DNA from: Cristatella mucedo | Taxonomy: Eukaryota; Bryozoa; Phylactolaemata; Cristatellidae | Direction: 5' to 3' | Assembly: GCA_009760855.2 (NCBI GenBank) | Contig: WPIO01000008.1 | Span: forward strand, 9,847,001-9,911,000 | Length of the DNA: 64,000 bases | Shown: piece after piece, positions 39,840-54,636 of the stretch | Layout of the letters: every line of letters begins with the position of its first letter | Position numbering within the stretch: the stretch's first letter is position 1 | Notes under the pieces: model-generated | The model's database searches: none | Told to the model about the DNA's origin: nothing | Seen by the model: the letters and a program-made list of their open reading frames with translations, nothing else | Made by a program: the position numbers and the translations under genes

Positions 39840-41580
39840 ACAAGGTAGCCAGATATTTTCTAGCGATTCCGCTCGCGCGTTCTCACGGAGTCTCCTGAAA
39901 TAGCATCGAAGTGGCTCGGGCCCATATCGCAATCCACCGAAATCCACTGCATTCCACCGTGCAACGAAAGAAACCCTTTTCGAAAAACTCCTCTTTTGAT
40001 CGCATGACAACACACTCTGCGACAATTTCACTTAAAAAAGTTCACTTGCATTTGCACCACCGTTCTCGTGCAATGCAGTGTAATCGACTGCAATTACCTG
40101 GGCCAATACCATAATCCAGTTCAATGCATCGAATCCACCTCACAAAAAATTGAAATTGATTGAGCCGAACTCCAGTATTTATTGTTTATTAAAGTTCACC
40201 TTGCTGTGTGCACAACTACGTAAAATAAAAATTGTGCATCTTCGCTCTGTGACAATGGGCGGCAGTCGCCTGAAATGACCTGGGAAACTACTTAGTTGCT
40301 CTATTCCACAGCAAATCATCCTCAAATTGCCATCACAAAGCTCTAATTTACATTGCATACAGGAATAGACTCAGTTCAAAATTTACCCACAAAATCTTGC
40401 TACGTTTTGCACAAGCGTTCTCGTGCAATGAATTGCAATCGACTGTAACGACGTCATTCCATACCTCAATCCGCCGAAATCCCCTACAATCCGCCGCTCA
40501 GCGACCAGAAAGCGTACACTAGAAGCTCGAATTATGATTGCACGCTTCTCGACTCTTTGGTTATTGTGTAGTCGCATAACTTCACTGTAATTACGTCGAC
40601 CATTCTGCAGCATAGCACTCCCATTGACTACAACTGCCCGGCCCAGTACGCCAGTTTACCGAAACCCACAACAAAACGACCAGAATACGTATACTTTAAG
40701 CTCTAAAAGTGATTGCATGTTTCTCTAATCGTTGATTATTGTGCAATCGTACAAATTCCTTACAATTGTCTAGACAATTCGGCAGCAATGCACTGCAATT
40801 GATTGCAATTGCCCTGGCCATAATGGCAATCGATAGCAATCTTACTCAAAATGCCCTAAAAGTGGTTTCGAAATGCTCAAATTATGAATGTATATTAGAA
40901 AACACACTGGTGAAAGACAACCTCATCATTTTAAGCAACTTCACTCCTAAAATCTCTGGCAATGCATGGCAATCTGCCGTAACGGCTCAGCTTGAAGCCG
41001 CAATCTTTTACAATCCATGGCTAGTCGGCCACAAATTGGATGCAATAAGTGCCAATTGTCATCGCGTTTTACATTTCTTTGTTCTAAGAGTGAAATCATT
41101 GGACTTGTAAGCTATTTTGCACGTTAATAGTCAACCATGTATGGCAATCAACAGCAATGACAGGAATCAATACCACAATCCTTGGCAAATCGATGAGAAA
41201 TTTGCTGCACCACGCTCCAATTCTCATTCAAAGTAACGTCACACTGGCGCTCACATACTTTCAACCCTTTCAACTAGCTCTAACCGTTCAATCTTGAGCA
41301 ATGCATGGTAATTGACGACAATGGCCCGGGCAAATACGGCAATCCATTATGATCCATCGCAAATAACTGGAAAGTGACTAGGCCAAGATCAAATATATCT
41401 TATCTATCACCGCCAACTGTGTTTAAAGTGCAATCACATCATTTCAACCAATCGCGGACATACAATCGTGAGCAACGAATGGCAATCGGCAGCAATGGCC
41501 CGAGCTAAAACTCCTATTCGCGGGAAATTGACGACAAGTTGGTGGCGCCAAGCCCCAATTGTCACAACATATAACGTTCC
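39840..41580. repeat. Degenerate ~176-bp satellite, about 10 units
   Basis: A core of the type GCAATGCATGGCAATCGACA followed by GGCC...ATAC.GCAATCCA recurs near 39893, 40071, 40250, 40426, 40610, 40785, 40963, 41136, 41298 and 41473. Spacings are 162-184 bp. Units are strongly diverged, with Ca/Tg-rich words, and contain no conserved reading frame. Confidence 0.7.
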
Positions 41581-42035
41581 GCTGTGTCCGAAGTAAAATT
41601 GGTACAGTGTAAATGTGCTTTGTTCGTTAACTGTCAGCAATTTATTATGTGCAACTGTGAGCGTATCAACTTCAGGTTTTGTCAGTAACATTTATGCCCT
41701 TTTATACACCCGCCCCAACGTACCTTTTATAAATACTTTCTTCTGAGGCTTCAAATCATACCACCCGCTCATGAGAATCAAGTCCTTCAGCTGTGAGCGA
41801 AATCACTCTCAAATTATTTGTAGACTCCTCTAGGCTGTCTGTCTCTCTCTCCCTCTCTATCTCTGTCTGTCTTTTCTCTAATTCTGTCTTTCTCTCACTC
41901 CGACACTCTCTATCTTTCTCCTTGTATTAGTAAAAAGAGGCTTCTGGGGCGGTGCGCCTTTTGCACGCACGTTTTGAGTTGGTTGACAGAGGCAGTAGTT
42001 TTCTCTTTGGATGCTGTCGCAGTTTTCGAAGGGAT

Positions 42036-42068
42036 AGAAAGAGGGAGAGAGAGAGTGAGAGAGGGGAA

Positions 42069-42108
<40 letters not shown>
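42036..42108. repeat. (GA)n microsatellite
   Basis: Interrupted GAGAGG and GGGAGA, then about 15 pure GA units ending in GGGGG. Confidence 0.95.
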
Positions 42109-42395
42109 GTTATTCTTTTCAGACGGATCTGCAGATAAGATTATCCTGCCAGCCAAGAGCTAGCTACTCTGAGCCGAGGCTTTTTGAGACCCATCGCCAA
42201 CTATCCCCGAGTTGTAGATGCTGTCATCCTGGAGCGTTTTAGATCTACCATGACTTGAATCCAGAAACCTTTTCACCAGGCCAAACGGAGGCAGGTTAAA
42301 ACGGTCAACGTTGCTTTGCGATAAAGTCACTAAATAGGAGACTCTTGGTGTACAACCAGTAGAAAAAAGCCAGTGCAACGTCTCTCATTTATTAT

Positions 42396-43010
42396 TATAA
42401 TAATGGATACAGATTTTTTATGCCCTCAGATAATTTCATCTCTTTTGAGATCCTATACAAATTGTGTAAAGGAAGCATGATCTTATGATTAGTGGTAAAA
42501 TACACAATATCAACAACCATAACATAATAATATTAATATTACATTTGATATTGCGCCCTCAGAGAACTCAATAACTTTCTAGGCACTCTCCATTTCATGC
42601 AAAGGAACCACGGTGGAATGGTTTGTGGTGGCATGCACAATCACAAAAACCATAACATTATGAGGAGTGACATGCACACGGTCAGAATGCAAATATGGTT
42701 AGTGGCAGCACTACAGTGCCAGCATGCATAAGCATGTAAAGAACGAATTTCGTGAACCCACTAAATGCTGTGGTAAATAGATGCAATTTAATTTCACATT
42801 TAAATGTGGTCAAGTCAGGGGATATCTTGATGAGTCGGGAGTGATTTCCAGGCTTTGGGAGCAAACGAACTAAAGGCACGGTCTCTACAGGACTTGACGT
42901 TCGTATGAGGTATAGATAAATGAATATATTCCGAAAAGCAAGAACATAGTTAGAGGTGACTTGCACAGTGTCAACAAGTAAAGATGGTTTTTTTGGCAGA
43001 ATGTACAGTG
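42396..43010 (-). repeat. Two nested CR1/L2-type retrotransposon 3' ends
   Basis: One tail block at 42396-42480 and a second, longer leftward copy from 42525 (AATAATATTAATATTACATT, then GCGCCCTCAGAGAACTCAAT) with 3' UTR and a decayed RT end (DLTTFKCEIKLHLF). Confidence 0.75.
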
Positions 43011-43019
43011 TCAACATGC

Positions 43020-43400
43020 ATAAGCACGCGAATTAAAAATCACTATGATCCACTAAATGCGATGATAAACAGGTGTTTTTTCGCTTTTTATAAATATCAA
43101 GTCGTAGGGTGTCGTGCCGTCATTCGGAAATGAGTTCCAGGCTTTGGGAGCTTACGAACTAAGCTATGACTTACAAAGAACTTAAGGTCTTTTTCGAGGC
43201 ATAGCTATCCTATTTGAGTCCGAAAATAGAGTAGAACCCAGCATAGCCTAGTCGGGGAATAAATTTGTTTTGTAGGCTGGAGCCAAAGAATGAAGGAGCC
43301 TAAAAATGAGTAACAGAACCTTTAATTTAATATGCTGCTTGATTGAGATCCCGTGCAAGTCGGTGAGAAGTAGCGGTTTGTGGGCAATGCAAGATAGGCA
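43020..43400 (-). repeat. Diverged CR1/L2-type remnant
   Basis: Blocks such as GAGTTCCAGGCTTTGGGAGC and CGGTGAGAAGTAGCGG match the RT end of the better copy at 43.7-44.0 kb but with many changes. Confidence 0.6.
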
Positions 43401-43419
43401 AGCGTAGCTGCAGAATAAT

Positions 43420-44210
43420 AATAGTAATAATAATAATGTACTTGATAAAAGGCTCTCAGAGAACTTAATCTCTTTCTAGGCACTTTACATTTGCTGCAAA
43501 GGGAAATGCAATTGAATGGTAAGTAAAATCATGCTTGAAAAACAAACAAATGAATAACATGGTTAGGGGTGACATGCACAGGGTCAGCATGCAAATGTGG
43601 TTAGTGGCAGCATGCACAGTGTCAGCACGCATAAGCACGTGAAGGACGAATCACAGGGACCCACTAAATGCTGTCCTAAATAGGTGTGTTTTTAAGTTTC
43701 TTTTAAATGTGGTCAGGTCAGGGAATGTTCTGACGCAGGTCGGGAGGGAGTTCCAGGCTTTGGGAGCATACGAACTAAATGCACGGTCTCCAAAGGATTT
43801 AAGGTTTTTATGAGGTATTTCTAGACTGTTGGATTCCGAAAAGCAGGTGGTACGATGCTTGGCCTGATGGGGGAGTATGTCGGAGAGATAGGCTGGAGCC
43901 ATAGAATGAAGGGACCTACAAGTGAGCGACAAAACCTTGAAGTCAATCCGTTGCTTGACTGGTAGCCAGTGCAGGTCGGCGAGAAGTGGAGTAATGTGGC
44001 AACTGCAACGCTCACGGCAGACAAGCCTAGCTGCTGAGTTTTGCACCAGCTACAATCGCCTGATCGCACATGCTGGTAGGCCAGTAAGCAGTGAGTTGCA
44101 GAAGTCGAGACGAGATGTCACGAATGTCTTGTACTAACTGTACGTACCTGATTACACAGGCAAGTAGACCAGCAAGCAGTGAGTTACACAAGTCAAGACA
44201 AGATGTCACA
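43420..44210 (-). repeat. CR1/L2-type retrotransposon 3' end, best copy
   Basis: (TAA)n tail, 3' UTR, then a leftward reverse-transcriptase end (43651-44046): NSAARLVCRERCSCHITPLL, then LHWLPVKQRIDFK, GDRAFSSYAPKAWNSLP and TTFKRNLKTHLF. This is the classic C-terminal RT region of CR1/L2/jockey-like elements. Further 5', CNSLLAGL occurs in two tandem pieces of ~85 bp, so this copy is rearranged and truncated. It serves here as the reference for all other fragments. Confidence 0.9.
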
Positions 44211-45435
44211 AATACATGGACCAGTTTAGACGTAGTACCCCTGTCTAAACAAGACCAAATTTTTATGCAATAGTGTGCAGGTAAAAGTAGACATACTTGA
44301 ATACAAAAATGATTTGGTCATCTAGTAAAATGGTCACTTTGAAACAGCACACCAAGATTGTGTTCACATGAAACAGTAAGTATTCTGGCAGATTTTGATT
44401 TTGACCATTAGATTTTCCAATTTCTGAATCACACTTGGTTTGCCAATAACTAGTAGGTTGGTTTGAGCATCGTTAAATCTGTGAACGTTTGCAGCCATAT
44501 AGTGTAATGTAATGAATCTCCGTCTGCAACTCCACAAAGCCATAAGGACTATGTGGGTGTTAAGCAGGAGAGTTTTGTATAACGCACTCACAGTCTAAGC
44601 GGAAATTCACAGGTGACCCGTCTTGTGAGCGAGAAACGACCACCTCACGACCCGGATTGAACACGATCAGACAAATACTATTTAAACCACGCCAGTTCCT
44701 CGTCTGCCAGACCAATCGTTGTTCTCCTCCGTGTGCGAATGTCATCAAGACATGCAGCAAGGGAGTTGATAGGATTTGACGTGCTGGGGCCGGCAAAGAT
44801 CGAAGCAAAGGTATACTGAGCGTCATCTGCATAGCAGTAAAAGCATTGGTTGTGCCTGGCAATCACATCGGCAAGAGGGAGCGTATAAACCGTGAAAGAA
44901 TCCAGACACTGAGGCCTGAGTTACCCAATTCTTCTGCTGGATGTTCATTCCTCGTAATTTCCTCGAATGTCCACTCACATCCTATACTATGAAGTCAAGT
45001 CTGCATTCCGAAGTAGGTCGTTGTACACCCGAATCAAAACTGACTCTGTTGAGTGATTAGACTGGAGCTTTCAAAAGTAAACAAGTTGACTATGAATTAA
45101 AACGAAAGAAATGTACAGTTTAGGACAGCCCTTTAAGGCCTTAGGAACAAGGAGGTGTGTGCTGATGCAGCCCAGCGACATACTGTCTGGCCAGACTCAA
45201 ATGCCATTTAAAGTGCCGGTGAGATATCGAGGAGCATTTACAAGTCGTCGTGCAGAGCGTGTGTATGACTTCCGACCTTGGCCCGTTTCTGCTCTTCCCA
45301 CAGGGAATGCTAATGTCTGTCATTCTTCAAAACAGACTTTAGATAGACCGCATCTCATTGGAGCGTCGAGTTCAATTTTCGGGCTACAAAGCTTAGTTTT
45401 CCGCCGGCTCGCGAACTTGTGAGCTGTCATTGCAG
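44211..45435. other. Host DNA without recognisable gene
   Basis: No conserved reading frame. The stretch near 45.1-45.4 kb is moderately GC-rich and directly precedes a GPCR exon fragment, so it may be the relic of an intron. Confidence 0.4.
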
Positions 45436-45570
45436 GCCGATTCGAAATGGCAACCCGTTCCTCCTGCTGGCGGCCGACCTGTGCGTAGCCGACTTCGGCG
45501 TCACCTTGGCCACAATAGCGAAGCACGCCTATCGATACCAGCAGCGTGATGAATTAACTAATTGTGATTA
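45436..45570 (+). pseudogene. Third class A GPCR exon 2 fragment (TM2)
   Basis: After a TCATTGCAG acceptor: IRNGNPFLLLAADLCVADFG, very like VRNGKAFLLLVANLCVADIL of the intact gene, in the same phase. The frame stops after RYQQRDELTNCD (TAA about 45570) and no TM3-TM7 sequence follows. It is a more diverged relative, not part of the two duplicated copies. Confidence 0.75.
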
Positions 45571-45867
45571 ATCAATTCTACCAATGGAAGTATATTGAGA
45601 AAAAGAAATTATATATTCGAAATTGCATACTTTGGTCTTAAATCGTGGAAAGAACCAAGCTCGCTCGATTTGAATGGTTTATCATTGCACCGGCGATTTT
45701 TGCCTCTGCCATCAAACTTAATGCGATAAATGGATACTGAGATTTGAGGCGTCAACAATAGCCTAGCTATGGACCTCACGACAATGGCCTAGCAGTAGTA
45801 TTGGCCTTGTGCAACTTTATTGCACGCCGTGACTCAAAAGTTCACAATTTGCATCACATGAAACTAA

Positions 45868-46130
45868 AAATGCGTCTATTTATCACAGCGTTTAGTGAGC
45901 CCATACGATTCGTCCTTGATGTGCTTGTGCGTGCTGACACTGTGCATGCTGCCACTAACCATACTTGCATGCTGACCCTGTGCTTGTCATTCCTATGTTA
46001 TTCTTGTTTCTATTGGGCATTATACCACTAACCATTTTATCTTGCTTCCTTTGCAGCAAATTTAAAGTGCCTATAAAGAGATCGAGTTATGTTAAGGCAC
46101 TATATCGAATGTATTATTATTATTGTGAAA
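45868..46130 (+). repeat. CR1/L2-type retrotransposon 3' end, rightward
   Basis: RT end (ITAFSEPIRFVLDVL), 3' UTR with GTGCTGACACTGTGCATGCTG, and the tail TATTATTATTATT. Confidence 0.75.
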
Positions 46131-46189
46131 GCTCTACTGCAATCATTTGCCTGTTGGTATGGAGCCTGGCGCAGTGATATTGGAGGCAG

Positions 46190-46850
46190 TGGCTGCCTGC
46201 TGTTGATGCTGATGCTGTTACTGCGGCTGCTGCTGATTGCAGCTGATTGCTTCTGATCGCAGCTATTTGCTACTGATTGCTACTCATTGCTCCTGATGAC
46301 TGTTGCTGATTGTTGCTTATTGCTGCTGACTGTTGCTGATTACTGCTGATTGCTTCTGATTGCTGCTAATTGCTGCTGATTGTTACTGTTGCTGATTGCT
46401 GCTGCCACTTTTGCCACTGCTGACACTGCTGCTACTGCTGATTGCTGCCGTTTGCTGATAGTGCTACTTTCTGATGCTGCCTGGTGCGACTGCTGCTAAT
46501 GATGATTGCTGCAGATTGCTGCTGAATCCAGCTGATTGCTTCTGATTGCTGCTGTTTGCCGCTGTCGATTGCTGCTGTTGCTGATTTCTGCTTCTTTCTC
46601 CTTCTTCTGCTCCTGCCCTCTCGCCTGCTTCTGCTTCCCTGATGCACTGCTCCAGCTCCGGCTCATGGCCTGGCCCTGCCCCCACCCACGGTCCCTCTCC
46701 TGCATCTCCTGCTACTCTTGCACTACATGCTTATCCTGCTTCGATTCCTGGCCGCACTCTTAGCCTGGTTCTGCTCCTGCTACTTCTCCTGCCATTCTGC
46801 TCCTGCCCTCATTGCTGCTCCCCATTCTGCTCCTGCCCTGTACCATTTTT
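46190..46850. repeat. Degenerate CTG-rich minisatellite
   Basis: Words such as GATTGCTGCTGATTGCT repeat about 40 times to 46570, then CTCCTGCCC-type repeats to 46850. Long open frames here (poly-Leu, poly-Gln, Ser) are products of the repeat. Confidence 0.85.
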
Positions 46851-47764
46851 AGTCTCGGCTGCTCCATCAGTCGAATGGCTGTACTCTGCCACAACTCCCA
46901 TAAGCCATTGGTTCGCCAGTAGATGACATCGTACGAGTGATAACCTCCTATCCCGGCAGGCGATGTGCCACGGCTCAGTCAGGCTGGCCTTTGCTGCATG
47001 CAAGCGTCGGCCACGTGGAAGCAGTGCCAGAGTAAAGCTGCTAATTAGCTTGGACGTAATTACCTGCTCTACTGTTTGCTAACCAGGAGCATCGCACCAA
47101 AAGATCGCCATCTCGTAGAGAGAGTGCCCATTTAATTTTCAGTATACTCTCGTCAACCGAAAGCCCTTCATTTGTATGCAGCTCTAGCAATATTTCGCTG
47201 GCCTCGATGTGCAAACACAAGTTCAATAGCGACCCAGATGGTTCGCATGAATCTGTAGAGCAGCTACTTAAATTTATTCCATGGTTAAATGTAGGCAAGC
47301 AACGGGTTCCTGTGAGACTAGTTGTTGCGTCTGGATTTGCACTGTCATTGGCGAGTTTGGGGTACTTAATGCTCTCTTCGATATTACGAGCTCTATTTGG
47401 CACTGCCGCTGCTTTAGTGCATAGTGCCAACCGCCTTCCAGGCTCAGCCGCCAGGCAGGCAGTCGCCACATCAGATCCGGAGCTGCTGCCTGATCACGTG
47501 CTCGAGTTTCGTGCTTATGTCCCGCATATGACAGGTGCGTCGACGAAGCTGTCGACTGACCAGCATCATCCTAATCACTCACTTCGCCTAACAAGTCCCG
47601 TGAGTCAACATCCTTAATTCTTGGCAGACTCAGTTTGTCCAAGGCTCTCAGCAGTAGCACGGACTATTGAAGATCTGTGACCTTCATTTAAAAATGGAGA
47701 GAGGGAAGGGAAGATGAGTCGCTATGCAACCATCCACACATCAACTCAGCCAGCCTAGAAGTAG
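46851..47764. other. Host DNA, unrecognised; two overlapping open frames
   Basis: A 136-codon rightward frame (47207-47617) and a 142-codon leftward frame (47041-47469) overlap. Neither resembles a family I know and both are of ordinary length for this composition. Confidence 0.35.
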
Positions 47765-49617
47765 ATGCACTTTATTCCAAAAGCGACAAGCAAACTTTTA
47801 ACACTTGAGCGGTAACTGTTTTGCCACGCCGTCCCTGCTGACGCATTTTGCATAGCTTTGCTACGGATACGAACATATCCGTGACTGGTGGCTCGCAGCA
47901 CCTGCACCCTATTCATAAAACAAAAAAACGTTAAAAGCTATGAGGGAGTGGTAGTGTGCAGCCAGGAGGCGATGAGCTTCACCAGTTTCTTGACGACAAC
48001 ATTTGGCTAGCTTAGTCGGACAGGCAAGAGCTACTCGAAACTAGCCGACTGGGTTTACAGAGTACAAGTCTGTGTCAGCTTGCTGCAGCTGCAGTTCGCC
48101 TGCTGCCCTGCGGTTCGCATGCTAGGCATGTCGTAGGGCTTGTTTCGATGTAGAATTTCCGGTGGCGCAAGCTTGCTGGAGAGGCTCCAGATTCACCTGC
48201 TCACTGCTCGCAATGATTTCAAGCGCTCACTGTGACAGCAAGAAAGGCAGCTGCCTCCAACTAGCAGGTACTTGGCGAGCTTTCAATGGCCGCCAGCCGG
48301 TCGGCCTCATCAGCCTGCCTCAAAGAGTGCCGGCAGGGATCGGGAGAACCGGATAGGCGAGGCGAGAGTACGGCGGGCAGCCGTTGGAAGGCTGCCGCCG
48401 TGCCATAGTCAGTGCATGTCTTCACACCCCCTCCCCAGTAAACGCAGCTAGCACCCCACCTGGCGACGCCCAAAGCCGGTGGAATCCCTCGCAACAAGCG
48501 TCTCGACCCTTCTCTAGCCCGCTGGTCACGTGCCGGCCTGCCAGCTCGGCGACTGCATCAGCTCTGGAAGGGGGGCTGAAGACTTCCGGGCCGTTAAAGG
48601 GGTGCATCGTGGAGCCAGATCGGAACTGCCCATTTCCGGATCGGCATCGGCTCTAGTTGCAGCCGGCCTCAGTCCGTAACGAGACCTCACACTGGCCTAA
48701 TAACGATGCCTTTTAGCTACTCGAAGCCGCAAGCGCTCCTCGGGTTCTCGGTCGCTGGGTCCATCTGCTAGTTGCTTTGATTGCATTGCTGACTGAATGA
48801 AGGAAAGGTTGGCGATTGAAGGTCATCCGCCCGCTGTATTCAAAAAGCAGTGCCACGGGTGATGCCCACCCGAACAGTTGGCTATTCAAAATGGGTCAAG
48901 AACGCGGCTGCTGCGAAACTCACCGTTCTTCGATTCTTCCAACTTTCTTTAATCTTTTAAGTAGAAAACAGCCCGCACGCTTTCGACTACCTCAGTAGGA
49001 CCACGTAAAGCAATTGTGAAGAGTTATTAATCGCCCGGCGATTGGTAACCGGCTGTTGGTAACACAGTGTAGTGCAATGGGAGTAGGGACTGCAAGCTTT
49101 ACCGAGTATGGACTGCGAGCTTTGCCACTGAATTAGAACTGGGCCGCTTATGAAACAGCCGCGATAAGCCGTGGCTCATGAGCAGGGCGATGCGTTATTA
49201 TGTAAGAACGAGACTATTATCTGACTTTTGAAGTGGCCATTGCGTATCTCCGTCCGTAACTCAAAAAAGCCACAAAAAATATGTGGTTGTTACACAGCAG
49301 AGTTTTATATAGCGCTCACAGCCTTAAGCGGCTTTTTCTACGCATTCGGTGGCAAACAGACTTCATATCATACAGCAAAGAAAATATGAGAAGCTGAATG
49401 AGGAGAGTAGTTGAGGCAGTGAGTAGCATGAAGTAGCAGATTAGGACGGTTGGAAATGATGTGCCATAGCCAGCGGCAGGAGAGTAGTTGTCGTTTCGTA
49501 AGAAATATATATTGGGGTTGACCGCATGGGGTTGACCTCACTGGCTCTCTTGAAGCACCGGTTTGCACAGCTGACCCTGTGCAAGCCACCTCTAACCGTG
49601 TTAGGCTTGTTATTCAT

Positions 49618-49790
49618 TGAGCACCTTATGTATGTATATATGTATGCATGTATGTATGTATGTGTGTATTTATGAATGTATGTATGTGTGTATGTGTGTA
49701 TGTGTTTATGCATGTATGTATGTATGCGTGCATGTATGTATGTATGCGTGCATGTATGCATGTATGTATGCATGCATGTATGCATGTAAG
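49618..49790. repeat. (ATGT)n / (ATGC) microsatellite
   Basis: Interrupted TATG/TGCA tetranucleotide repeat, about 170 bp. It is open on both strands only because the repeat lacks stops. Confidence 0.95.
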
Positions 49791-50880
49791 TTTCTCCGTC
49801 TGTAGCTCCAGAAAACTTCAAAGACTGCGTGCGTGTTAGGCAGGAGATTTGTATATAGCCCACTCAGCCTAGGTGGCTTTCGGTACACGTTAGGTAGCCG
49901 ACAGACTTCGTCTCACGCAACAGAGACAACGTGAAAAGCATAGCTGAGTCAGGACAGCAGTTGAGATAGTAAGTACCATAAAGTAGCAGCTCACGACGGC
50001 TGGAAAGGACGTGCCATAGTCGGCAGCAGGAGAGTAGTTGTCATTACGTAGGAATCTTGGAAGTGAGTTCAACAGTCTAGGACCTGCAGAGTGAAAGCTT
50101 CTTTCGCCAGCGGTCTATAAGCTGAGTAACGGAGCAGTCATGCGGTAGAGCTGAGCTGCGTTGCGATTCGCTAACCGCTCGCTAGCCGCTCGACCGCTGA
50201 CAGATTGTTGCCGCCAGGTCGCAGTGCAGCGAACTAACACTCAATCCGAACTCTTGCTGATAGGTGCCGCCATGGTGCCACCACGCCAACACTGTTCACC
50301 TTAAGACCTCGGGCGGTCGCCGATGGTTTAGATATGGCGGCTTAGGGCATACGCCTAAGCCACTCGCCTCTTGCTACTCACGCTGCCGGATTCTGAGAGT
50401 GAGCTCCAATCTGGTCGTTTCTCGCGCTCGTTTTGAGCTGTCGGAAAACGGCAAAATGGTGGCAACAAAATGAGCCGACACGAAAGGCCACCGCCCTGAG
50501 CTCGGCAGCTCAGAGTGAGAGCGCACTCAAAGCGAGACTCGCGGCGGGTACTCACGTTGAAATCAATCCGAGCTTAGCTAGCTGCAGCTCATTCGACGAG
50601 GCCGCCGCCCCCCCCCCCCCATCAAGAGATCCGGAAATAACTCTCCGAGCCCCATTAGCCGAGCACCCACATGTGCATTCAAGCCCAAAGATTGAAAAGT
50701 ACTTTGACGTCGCTTCTCGACGCTCATCAGAGTGTCCTGATTCGGCAGCTTTCTCGCGAGAAGAAAGGGCAACATTAGAAACGAGAGAGCTAGGCCGCAG
50801 CCGCAGCCTCTTGCACCTTCGATTCTGTCAGATTGATTCGTCGTGCAGAGTCGAGCAGTCAAGTGTCGAGCATCGTTGAC

Positions 50881-54636
<3,756 letters not shown>

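Noticed and set aside
46432-46926. Overlapping open frames rich in Leu, Ser, Gln and Cys
   Set aside because: Product of the CTG and CTCCTGC repeats; they occur in several frames on both strands at once.
49441-49863. Open frames with His-Thr-Tyr or Met-Tyr-Val-Cys repeats
   Set aside because: Translation of the ATGT tetranucleotide tract, not a protein.
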